This document shows positions 48,249 through 60,800 of a DNA stretch of 64,000 bases, in pieces (the stretch's first letter is position 1; each line of letters begins with the position of its first letter). Under the pieces are notes generated by a model. That model made no database searches and had not been told where the DNA came from. It saw only the letters and a program-made list of their open reading frames with translations. The DNA is from Tubiluchus corallicola (Eukaryota; Priapulida; Priapulimorpha; Priapulimorphida; Tubiluchidae). Where the stretch lies: contig JAQGDQ010000341.1 of the NCBI GenBank assembly GCA_030141605.1, positions 124,001-188,000 on the forward strand. Reading direction: 5' to 3'. Both the position numbers and the translations under genes were made by a program.

Positions 48249-49880
48249 GACAAAACAGTTTAGTTTTTTCTACAGCATCCGTCAAGAACAATTGCAAATG
48301 AGAAAGATGTTTGACAAGCTACTAATCATTGTAGTCATAATTTCTTAAATGTAAGAATGCCTGAAGTTTGTAAAGTAGCTGTAGCCAACATTACGCAATA
48401 TTCCTTGTGCACACCAGAATTGAATATCTGTAAAAGAGAATTAAAAAAATTTAAAAATTTAAATTTAAGTACCTAATTTGGGATGGGAAGCATAGGGTTA
48501 CTTACTTTTTTGGGATTTAAGTACCATGTTGAAAACATTATTAACAAAGAACTTCTCCATTTTTTTACAACGCGACTTGTTTATTAATGTTACAACATTT
48601 ACGGCTGATTAGTTATCTTAAAATACGCACAATTATTATAAACTGGTGCATAGATGAGTTATAATAACGTCAGAAATGAAATTGTTGTTTTGAGAAAACT
48701 CTTAAAGTGAAAAGGTGAAATTTTTAATGTACCCCAATGCTACCAAGGCAAAGTAGAAACACGAGAACAAGAAGAGATTATTTACTTACAATTTAAAACA
48801 GAAAATGTTTTGATCAGAAAATGATTAACACTAAAACTTTTACATCTGAGTCATAATATGACAATGTATGGTGCGCAGTACAGCAATTTTGACGATGCAG
48901 TAAAAAATGTTGAATTGTAATCTCACAAAACTGCATTATAAACATTTATACCGAGAAATATTACTTTTTTTCTTACATAGAAATAAAGAGAATGGTACAG
49001 AAATGAATATAAATTACCTAGCGTTCAGGTTTTATAAAGTTCTAACTACGCACCACAAATATTAAAATTATGTATATTGTTATAAGTTTTTCAACATACT
49101 AGCCAGTGATGTAGCCTATTTCACTACAAGCCCATCTTGACTGCGTTATCAGACTCTGAGTCATTGGTGTTCAAGCCCTTTAGTTCCATTAATTTCAAAA
49201 TAAAACATACCTTACAGTGAGGAACTACACACAGTAAGGCAACTTGCAAAAGATAATGCTATAACAGAGCTTTGTAAAATTAACCAGGTTGAACTTTTAA
49301 TTTGAATTTCATAAAATTCACTGCACCTGAGCTAGGTATCTGAAGGTATCTGATTGTATACTGAGATAGATACCATTCACGCATACAAACTAAATATTTA
49401 AATATGATATAACCAGCTGATAAATTCTGAGCTTCTGTGGCATTCAGGCAGTTATACTTTTCATACTGAGATAACATTAAAATAAAGTAATCTATCCTTA
49501 TGAAAACTGTTCGTAAATGAATGAATAAACTAAATAACCTAGAAAATAATCCCAATTTTTCCCCATATTAAATTTATCACTGCCGACACTGACCGCTACG
49601 GAGATGTCACAAGGAACCCATCCAGATTGAATGCAATCAGGAAAGTGGAATCTGTTCAACATAGGGTGGCAAAATTAGTTCCTGCCATGAGTCATCTGAT
49701 ATATTCAAAACGGATGAGAAGTTTGAAACTCCCTTCACTGAGATTTCGAAGGAAGAGAGGTGATTTCATCCTGATGTATCAAGAACAATTTGACTAAAAT
49801 ACAACCCATTCGTTATTTTATTAATAATTTACAAGGTACTGGAAACAAAGTTATTAAATTGGCGGGAATTCATTAAATAC
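48249..49880. other. Upstream of SLMAP coding start
   Basis: Presumed 5' UTR, promoter or intron of SLMAP. No CpG-rich patch or clear first non-coding exon was recognised. Near 49130-49195, GACTGCGTTATCAGACTCTG and GTGTTCAAGCCC resemble a tRNA 3' half, probably SINE debris. Confidence 0.4.
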
Positions 49881-49881
49881 T

Positions 49882-50585
49882 AAAGCCAGAGCTTTCACGG
49901 GGTTCGTAACTTCGGTGACTAAAAGCCCAATGGTCGCCAAACATGCGCAAAAAGTTCCCCAAATAGTCTTAAATCATTTGCAGGTGTTCGTCGTAGTCGC
50001 CACCTTCGGAATTTTTTTTAAATGTTTAAAGTTTGCTGCCGGACTGACAAAACTCGCCCCTTTGCCAAACTGTCGTAGAGTTGTTGCAACATGCACCAAA
50101 CATGCGCAACAATTTCAGAATCCACGAAAACTTGTCAAACATTTTGCGATGCTTTGAAAATGTTGCGACTATTTTCTTCGACATTTTTGCGAACATTGGT
50201 TGCCCCGCACGTCTTTCTGCAAAAATTGAGTGAAATTCTCATGAAATGAATGATTGCAGTACACTCGCGCACGAATGTAGTGCAATATTCGCTTTGTCAT
50301 GGAAGTCGCCAAATATAATATCTTAAAATATAAGAGTGCTAAAGGTTAATCGAACAAGTTTAGCGTAACCCCATATTTCGTATCTAAATATCTATCCAGC
50401 TTGTCCTTGAAGTTGCTCACTGAAGAAGCTTTAGCAATTCACTTGCATCCTGAAATTGCTAAAGCTTTTTCAGTGAATAATTTGTGACAAAACACATATG
50501 GTGAGCATTTTTTGGCAACTGTTAGACTTGGGAAAATTTTCTATTCTCACAAAAAGTTGCGGCCCTGTGAAACTCCAGCTTAAGA
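49882..50585. mobile_element. Possible TIR element
   Basis: Left end AAGCCAGAGCTTTCACGGGG; the right end inverted reads AAGCTGGAGTTTCACAGGGC, a plausible imperfect terminal repeat. The interior contains several self-similar blocks (CACCAAACATGCGCAA, CCAAACATGCGCAAA). A related copy is at 42727. No transposase domain recognised. Confidence 0.6.
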
Positions 50586-50589
50586 TATA

Positions 50590-51640
50590 TGGCGTGCCAC
50601 AGATGCTTCACGTTTTAGTCACAACTAAACCAGTACTAGAAAACCATCCTGAAAAGTATCATGACCCCAGCCTGAATGGACTCTTATTAGCAGAGAATTA
50701 AAGACATTCACTTGACTATACACCACAGTGGCATAGTATTACCAGTTATGGTGATTAATCAGATGTACAACGCCAAGAGCACATCGAAGATAAGGTAATA
50801 GTTTTTTAGCCACTTTATAACAACTCTCACTTCTTATAACTGTTAGTGTTACAAATGAAAAAATAAAATTACTATTAACAATGAAAAGAAGTGATTGTAA
50901 TAGATATCATCTTACAGGGTTTTAAATCGATTTAGAAAAAGAATCATTATTGTAAACTTTTTGAACTTAAGTTAAGACATTAAAGAGCTTAGAAACTTAG
51001 TACGCTAGATGTGTTTTCTGTTTATAATAAACGTTAGTACTTAGTAGGTTAGCAATTTCTTGTTAATAATACTAAAGCTATCTCACAACAATTTACAAAA
51101 AATACAGTGCCGCATTACCGGATCAGCCCTATTTAAAGTAAATTGAAGTCGTCTCTTGATTGTAAAATTTCATCAGGCATGAAAACAAGCGCAAAACTAC
51201 GTGTTATCTTATTACCTTAACTCAGCGGAAAAGCAGCATATCACAGTCTTTGCGAATACAAAAAAGACAGTCGAAAAGTCGTTGTTTCTCACAAGCAACT
51301 ATAAATAAAAGATAGAAACAAATCAAGTTATGTGAGTTTCATCCGCAAAAAAACAAAACAAAATGACAAAATTGACAAGTTCCCATATCTCAATAATTAT
51401 CAGCAATACAATACGGAAACCTTTCTTGCTGCACCCTGCAACAATTTACTGCTCCTTCCTTTCTTAACGACTGCTTCTAGCGAAATACAATTTGTTAGTA
51501 GATGCACGAAATTAAATTCGTATTCGATCCGAACGTTCGATGCTCACCAGTACTGTTTGGAAAAAAAGCTGGGCTACATGGTGGTATAATTATAGTAGGA
51601 AAAATGGAATGGTAAAGTTTCTTGGTATTTTTGTTGAACG
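50590..51640. other. No gene seen
   Basis: AT-rich intergenic sequence with only short open frames lacking known domains. Confidence 0.45.
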
Positions 51641-51650
51641 TAGAACAAAT

Positions 51651-52043
51651 TAGGGGTGAGCATTCTCTACCAGAAAGCGAATTCGAATCGAACCGAATTT
51701 TTGACTTTCGAATTCGAATCGAACCGAATTTTTGACTTTCGAATTCGAATCGAACCGAAACTCAGTGTTTCGAATTCGAACCGAATTCGAATTGAGATTG
51801 AACGATTTTCGAACCACCAGTAAAATTAGTCTTATAAAGATCATGTGTTTCACTAGATTTTGTTCTGCAATAAAACGACTAGTAATTTGTTTAAAATTGC
51901 GCACATAAATCACTGCTAAATTACGCTAATTGCATGTTGTTTCAATCGTTTTAGTGATCAGGAACGTATGTGATTGAATCTATAGTTTTGGATTCGAATC
52001 GAGTTCGAACTAAAAAAACTCGAACGTTCGATGCTCACCCCTA
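51651..52043. mobile_element. hAT MITE with perfect 8-bp target duplication
   Basis: TAGGGGTGAGCAT at the left is exactly inverted at the right (ATGCTCACCCCTA). GAACAAAT flanks both sides (51643-51650 and 52044-52051), the 8-bp duplication typical of hAT. The left third is made of GAATTCGAATCGAACCGAAT repeats, so the element can fold on itself. Non-coding. A diverged copy is at 40438-40775. Confidence 0.93.
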
Positions 52044-52051
52044 GAACAAAT

Positions 52052-53357
<1,306 letters not shown>

Positions 53358-53988
53358 TCCATATTCCTATTTAAAAAATTTTGTTTTGAAGCATTGTGAG
53401 CAACTAAGAATTTTTTGATATTGCACAAATTAAAATGCCTTCAAGTGGTATTACTGTACTCTTTTACTGTCCTGTATCATGTCAATGGTTTTAATTTTCT
53501 GCGCACACATTTATGTAAGAGAAGATATCACAGACAGATCGGTAAAACCTGAAACTTTTTTTGGTAATATAGTGATTTATTGCACTGTATAACCAAAGCA
53601 ACTGTATATACAGATGTTTCCTGCAGACAAACTAGTAGTTTTAAAGATTCTTTTGCAAATCGATTTGTAAATATGTGGAATACATTTCCTTTTGATATTG
53701 TTTATAATTGCAATGTTAAGGCCCTTTAAATTTTGAATTTGCCACAATGAGTTTAATTAGTTTTATGAGCTTTCTCTGTATTACCAGCCAAAATTTGTTT
53801 ATATTTATATATATATACCGTATATGCTTGCATATAAGCCGAATTTAGAACTATAAAATACAATACTGAAATCAGGGGGTCGACTTATATGCACATGAAA
53901 CAAAATGAACACAAGGACAGACACTAATGCCAATTTTCCAGCCACACATTTTCATCGCTATCTGACTCTTTATTTGGTTGTGTGTCAC

Positions 53989-54255
53989 CAGTGGTGTATT
54001 GGAGGGGGATCGTGGGGGATCGCCGTCCACCCACTTTTTTTTTAGAAAAAATTCACATTTCACTAAATGTCTGCTTTTTGTATTCATTAGATAAAAAATA
54101 TTAAAAATGTATACGGGTTTAATATTAAATCTACTTGTTTTCATTTTTTCAAAAACGGTTTTAAATAATGTCAATTTCTTTCAAATTTGTGAATGTAAAA
54201 TGGTAAGTCTTGAGACTAGCCGTCCACCTACTTTTTATTTAGCAATACACCACTG
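53989..54255. mobile_element. hAT MITE nested in the pogo-like element
   Basis: CAGTGGTGTATTG at the left is exactly inverted at the right. TGTGTCAC flanks both sides (53981-53988 and 54256-54263), an exact 8-bp target duplication. Near both ends, CCGTCCACC followed by ACTTTTT extends the similarity: on the left as CGCCGTCCACCCACTTTTT and on the right as AGCCGTCCACCTACTTTTT, here in direct orientation. Non-coding. Confidence 0.92.
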
Positions 54256-54459
54256 TGTGTCACCAGTTGCGAGCCATAACCAAGTCGACGTCATCAGCCA
54301 ATTGGTAGGCAGCGCGTGGGGAGACGAGGGTCACATGGCTTATAGAGGAACAGCAAACCAATGAGGCAAACTGAGGCAAACGTGAGCACGCGGCCACAGA
54401 ATTTAAAAGTGTGCTGAATTTTGATAATTTTAGTTGTAAAATTATTTGTGCAATACACC

Positions 54460-54555
54460 ATGCCTGGAGAAAAAAGAAAACGTATGTCCTATACTGCTGA
54501 CTTCAAGCTAAAAGTGATAAAATATTTTCTTCTTTATTCATATCAAAATGTATAA
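54460..54555 (+). pseudogene. pogo-type transposase N-terminal fragment
   Basis: After ATG 54460 the frame reads MPGEKRKRMSYTADFKLKVI, then becomes low-complexity and stops at 54555. The KRKRxSYTAxFKLKVI block is the start of the helix-turn-helix of pogo/Tigger and CENP-B-like proteins. The DDE domain is absent, so this is a fragment of a deleted transposon. Confidence 0.8.
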
Positions 54556-54814
54556 TTTCTTCTATTTCTTCTAGTATGTAACATAAAAGTAAGCATTTTA
54601 CATCTTTATAGTAAAAAATTTCTATGAACCAAAAATACCCAATCAACAAAATGTGACAAAAAGGGATCGATTTTGTTGATTGGATATGGAGTAAAATTAG
54701 ACAAGTTGATGGTCAGCTTATATACGGGTTTTTGCAAAATCTGGCCATTTTAAAGCAGTTTTAGGGGGTCGGCTTATATGCGATGTAGGCTTATATGCGA
54801 GTATATACGGTACT

Positions 54815-57800
54815 TCTGTCTTTGTATCTTTACATTCCTCGGTCATTCCTTTCTTTTTTCTTTTCCACTCCTTGTTTCATTTTTCATTTTTATTTTTTAT
54901 TTTTTCCTTTCCTTTGTTTGGAGATTATGGACGTGGCCGAATTTCATCTGTCATATGGCAAAAATAGATTTTTGCATTTATTTATATGTACGAAAGCATA
55001 TACGTGTATGGGAAAGTCGGATGAGTTTCCTATGAAATTTACGCAAGTTACGACAGTGTGTACGAACTTCTTAAGTATTGTATTCGAAAAATCATTCATT
55101 CGAATATATGATATATATAGTTATATAAGGCAAATAGTTATATAATATGTATATAGTGTTATAAAAAATGTTGCAAATTTATCTGTTGATAGGGCCAACT
55201 GTAACAAGACAGAAAGAATTTAAAGTCGTCGCAGTTTTATAAGCATTGAAAGCAATGAGTGAAAAAACTTTAAAACTAAATGACACATAATGAGGCTTTA
55301 AGCAAACAACAGCAATACACGTTGTGCACTGCTGGAGGTGCAGTAATGACTGTGGATGCGCCCAGTCCAGGCAAAGAAACGGCAAAAATCAGTATTGAAC
55401 TGTGCGATAGACCTGCAATTTATTAAAATAACAGATCACAAAAAGTGCTTAAGAATGTGCTAAAGGTTATTACTATTTAGACAAAATGAAAAATTAGATT
55501 TAAGAAGACTGAAACACAAATTATTAGTTTATGATTCTAGAGATTTGAAGCAATTCTAACCAATTTAAACTTTTAACTAATTATTAAAGTAAATGGTGAC
55601 TTACATTTACTGGTGACAACTTTGGCTTGAAAATACAACTAGTGACTGTTAAATTGCAACAAAATAGAGAAAGCAATGCAAGTATCACCAAACGGCATGA
55701 TCAGCATAGCGGCAACAGAAAATGTAACTACGTGTAAGAACAAGTGTGATTGATAAGTGGCGTATACTACTAAAGCTTAGGTCACATGACTAAGGCTGGC
55801 TTCGTTTTAAACAGTTTCAGGAAATGCATGTTTGTAAAAATGCAAAAAGAAAACAAATAATGATAGAATGCTAGATTAAATTGCTTGACACCAACATCGA
55901 CATTTAATTCGTACACATTAGCAAAACATAACAGCACCTTGTAAGTGTCTGATAAATATAGTAGGAAAAAATACAACAGTTATCCCATTATTACACTGAA
56001 AGTTGAAGTAGGATTGACTGTCCTGTATACGTAAGGGTAAAGCAAGTTAAGTAAATTAAAGTTAGCTAACTAGTAGCATAATGGACAGCATGTCAGCCAA
56101 AATAGTACAGGGATTATAGGAAAATCTATTTTTAGCATACTTAAACTTTTTTGCAAATTAAATGTATAATGCTGCACATTTCATCGCATTTAAATACTTA
56201 ATGTTGCAATGTTTATACTACTCTTGTGGCCATCACGATGTACGTGGTGAGAATGTGGTGGGAAACTGCTGCAGCATATTGTGCCAACATGATCATGCAA
56301 TGCTTATGCTACATGTATTTTCCTATCTGGTGTAAATAAATGTGTAAAGAGACCATTCTTTATATAAGTGACAAGTTTTACAAATATGGTTAGTGTTTTT
56401 CAAACTTAAGTTGTGTTTACCAGACATTCGGTATGCATCTGTGTTCTAGATAAAAACAGTTTATATTGTTTTCAACGCACCCGTTTGTCAAACCTGCATT
56501 ATGTGTATTTCTCCTGCAGCTGTTTCCTATTGATTTTTTATAGGCAGCTATGCCATAGGTGGACAACACGTAGCGCATTCCGGATGTCTGGTGAACGCCG
56601 CTTAAGTGGCCAAGTTCTTCTTGCAAAAGTAGTTTCTTTTTTGTATAAATGGTTTGTCTTACAAAGATAGTTAATATTTTTACAAAATTTGTGACATTTT
56701 TTGGTACGTTTTAAGTTGCAACAATCTCAGACATTCAGTAGTTGTTAAAGGGTTTTGCATTGTTCTTTTACCTGGTTTAGGAACTTTGCTTATTATCTTG
56801 TTGTTCTTGCTTCCTGCTTACTGCTTCCTGTCTGCTTCGGCCTTGTATGCCCACAGTTCAAGAGCTTTGATGTGAGAAATGTGATGGGAGTAATTAAACA
56901 CCAAATTAGGCGTTATTAAATGTTCACAAATTCGTTGTCAGGTTCACGTAATCTTTGCCTTTTCGCAATCATCATCAATCGCTGGAACTGAGAAAAGGCT
57001 TATTTACAAATTTGTACGTCTCGTTTTACTTTTCGAATCTGTTTTAAGTTTTCCTTTTGTGCTGTGTAATGCATTCTTAAAGACTGTTTACTGTTTCTAA
57101 ACTTTTAATTTATACGACCCTGATTTGTAATAATTTAAAATCATTAGGTGGCAGTCTATGTTTGTGTTACTGGATATTTACATGTCAAAACTTATTCTTC
57201 TCCTAATTTTAATATAAAACTGTCACTGTTATACTGTAAGTGGAACTGCGCATATGTTTTTGTCTTGTTGCACCTAGTTTCATACATTACAATCCTATAG
57301 TCCTTGTCCAGTACTTTTTGTGGTTGCAGCCACAACTCCCCTTTAGTAGATACATATATTGTGTGTTGTTTCATTAGACATATTCATGAATTTGGGTTGG
57401 ACTGCTTAATTTTGTAATCAGCAGAAGCTTGCATATGCTCCATAGTGAAATCTGGTAGTTAACGTCAGAGAATGTAATATCTGCTACGCTTCACTCATTG
57501 ACACAGAATCTTAAAATATCCAAGTATTTTTCTTATTGAATGCATTTGCACCAATCATTTTGTGTGTTTTGTAAGTGATGAGAAGGCACCTGCACACGAG
57601 AGTAAGGATTTCAAAGAATTCACTGCTCTTTTTCCCAACAATAAAACTTTTCACATTTTCTGCTTTATTCATATTTTCACAAAAATGAAATGAAATTTCT
57701 AGAATATACTTTGTATTATAATACTAGCCCAAATGTCACAATCCAGCAAGAATTTTAAATTATATTTTGTGTTATATGACTGACAAAATCTGCATTCTTA

Positions 57801-57837
57801 ATGTCAGTATATAATTGCAGAGCCTAAAGTAACTGTA
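54815..57837. other. Intergenic; no gene seen
   Basis: AT-rich sequence upstream of the lectin gene. The overlapping frames at 54778-55145 are low-complexity and rich in Phe and Leu from a pyrimidine tract. A 5' exon of the lectin gene could be here, but no signal peptide with a usable donor was recognised. Confidence 0.4.
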
Positions 57838-60800
57838 ATGATAATTACTGGACTTGCATTGCTTTTGCTGCAGCCAATTGACATGGCTGTACTGGAGCAT
57901 AACAAACCAGGAGAATCTATCGAAGTAGGTGAGTTTCCAATTCAATTGCATTTTTTCCAAACTACTATATGCGTTTCACTTATTAGTGTTTTTCAAAGCA
58001 ACACAGATGGGTTTAAAGTTTGGTTTTTAACATTAGCTGTGGTTGTATGGATTTTGTTTTGTGTTTTATGATGGTCTGTCACCATATCTCTTTTTGGCAG
58101 CATAAATACAGACATTGAAGTTTTGACTGTGGTTGCTATTAAACTCTATACATACAATCAGAACAGGTATTCTTTACTTTTATGCAGTAAGTTCAGGCCT
58201 GCTAGTTTTATTGTTTTAGCAATAAATTGTTTTAGCTACATGCTACTAGCTGTTTTAGTGATAAGAGTAAAGTTCATCAGTTTTGCACCTTACCAAGAAC
58301 ACAAAAATATGACTTTTGACTGTATTCAGCACTTTCAGAAGTCAACTACATTATCCACATAACAACAGATTTTAGTGCATGTTAACGTCTAAAATATATC
58401 ATTGAACGAAAATATTTGTCATTAAAATTATTGAAAAATTGAGTAGAAAAATATCAATGTGTTGCTAAACGGGACATGGTTGCGCGAGAATTATATTTAC
58501 TGTATTTTTTTACTGTCTTATATAGTAAGATACACAGTTCATTGAAATTCAACACTCATTGTAAAGTGCTCTAACTTATTATCAAGGACATAGTCTTCTA
58601 AAAGTGTTGTTTCAAAGCTAAAGCAGTGTTGAGTTACCATCCAGAAATTAAGAAATTAAAATTACAATTACGTTAAAAGTATAATTTTTGTGCATTAATT
58701 CAGGTTGCTTCTTTGTTTTCCTGTATATGTTATGCTTATTAGAGAAACTGTGATTATTCATTAATTATTAGCTAATTTTTATTGTTATGAATTACCGAGT
58801 AAGGCTAGTCTTTTAGGTGTTTTATTATAATCATGAATATCATCATTTTCTATTAAATAGGTTCTTCCAGTTTCATTTTGCACATTTTTGAAAACTGATA
58901 TGTTTTGTTTTAGAGGAAAAGGGCAAAGAGATACAAATTCAGCTTCCTGTAACAGTATGTAGGAACACGTCAGTGATGCTGGACTGTCCACGAGGGCGAA
59001 CAGACGATCAAATAAACAATATAACCAAAATTGAGTTTGGAAGATTTAATCGTGATTCAAATTGCTACGCTGGGATAAAGCAGTTTAGTAGTTGTCCAAT
59101 GGCAGATATTCCTCAAAAGCAATTGCAGAATTTCATGAATTTGTGTAATAAGAAGACTTCATGTGTTATCACTGCAAATTATAAAACAATGGGACGCTGT
59201 TTTCCTGTTTCTGGAGAATTAGATCCTTATGCGGTTGTACACTATGAATGCAATCGTAAGTATAGAATAACTTATTATTTTGTAGTTAACTAAGGTAGAA
59301 GCATTTTACAAGATTTTTACAATTATGGATTTCTGCATATTTTGATGGTCACAGTGTTAAATTTATCCAGTTTTTTTAAGTCTCAATTCCAGACTTGGCG
59401 CAACCTTATAGTTTAAAAAATTTTAAAAGTCTACACAGTTGATTATAGTTCAAAAACGGTTTGTTGCTTGTACATTTTTTTATTGCACTGTATCATAAAA
59501 CATTCAAACTTCATTGTAGGAAATGGTCTGCTGTTTACATGATATTATTATACAACTTTACTAACAAACTATTTTAAAAATGCGTCTTTACCATCTAAAC
59601 ATGTTTAGCTATCAGTACGCCATGTATTTGCTGTCTAGGCACACGTAAAGCCAGCCTGAAGTAAATGGGTAATGATATCATTAGTGTATGGTAGACTGGC
59701 TGTTGGTGCAGCATAGTACCTGCTGAACTGTTTAAAATCAATATTCCACTATACAGTTTAGGCTAGATTAGCGCTGCCAACCTAATAATCTAGCCAGTCC
59801 TAAAAGCAATTAAGTCTGAGTATGCAAAACTTCACAGAGTTGTTAGATATCAACATGTTAGCCTAAACAGAACTTTGTTTCTGGACTAAAATGAATAGTT
59901 AAAATTATTCTTGTTACACGTGTAGCATACTGAATACCACCACATACATTGTGATTTTACACATGGAGCACTTTTTTATAGTAGCAAATACATCTACACA
60001 AATTAAGACCGCTTTTAAAGCACTGCTAGAAAAGAAAATGGAGAAATGGTGTCCTAAAATGAATTTGATTTAAACATAATTTGCTGGTGGCATGCCTGAT
60101 CGATTATTTCGATTTCTTGCCTGCAAGTCTCTGGTATTGATTAATTTGGTAAGTAATCGTTAACTAATTAATTAATTTTGTGTCTAAACAATAAATTGGA
60201 AATACAAAGAAGGAAAAATGCTTCTGAAATAATTTTTAACGCGGAAAAATCATGGACGTGAGTACTAAATGCTTTCAAATCTTGCATAGCTCCATCTTCA
60301 GAAAGCAACTTTAGTTAAGCTTTACCATGATGTAGGAGACCTACCTAACAAAAGTGCTGACCCTGTAGCTCTTTACTGGTCATGCGGTTCACATTAGTAT
60401 CTACTAAAATTACGTTAGTAGACTGGAAAAAAAGCAGAAGTTCTAATAGTGAGCCAAAATTTCTGCATTTAACACATTTTACTTGCTGGAACCTGAGAAT
60501 GGGAAAAAAGAGCTTATTATTCATAGTTATAATTCATGTGTGTAACAATCCCAGTTATCCAGTATATGAATGAATCTTACACTCATTACCACTAGCGGAA
60601 CAGCTTTACAGTCGTCTAAAAACATTTAAAAATTTGAAACTAATTTTGCCGGTGAATAGTTGTATGGAATTTGTATCAAATTGGTTATAATAAGTCTATT
60701 AGGGGTGACAATATAATTTAATTTAATTTAATAAAGAAACTTGTTAACACATGTGAGGAGAGCATTCTTTTTTACATAAAATTGTTTCTGCACATATTTA

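Larger units (their letters stand above)
53818..54810. mobile_element. pogo-like DNA transposon, deleted and interrupted
   Basis: Ends CCGTATATGCTTGCATATAA and, inverted, CCGTATATACTCGCATATAA, each followed by GCC, with TA duplicated outside (53816-53817 and 54811-54812). Inside, after an ATG at 54460, is the start of a pogo/CENP-B-type transposase. A 267-bp hAT MITE is inserted at 53989. Without the insert the element is about 720 bp, so most of the transposase is deleted. Confidence 0.88.
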
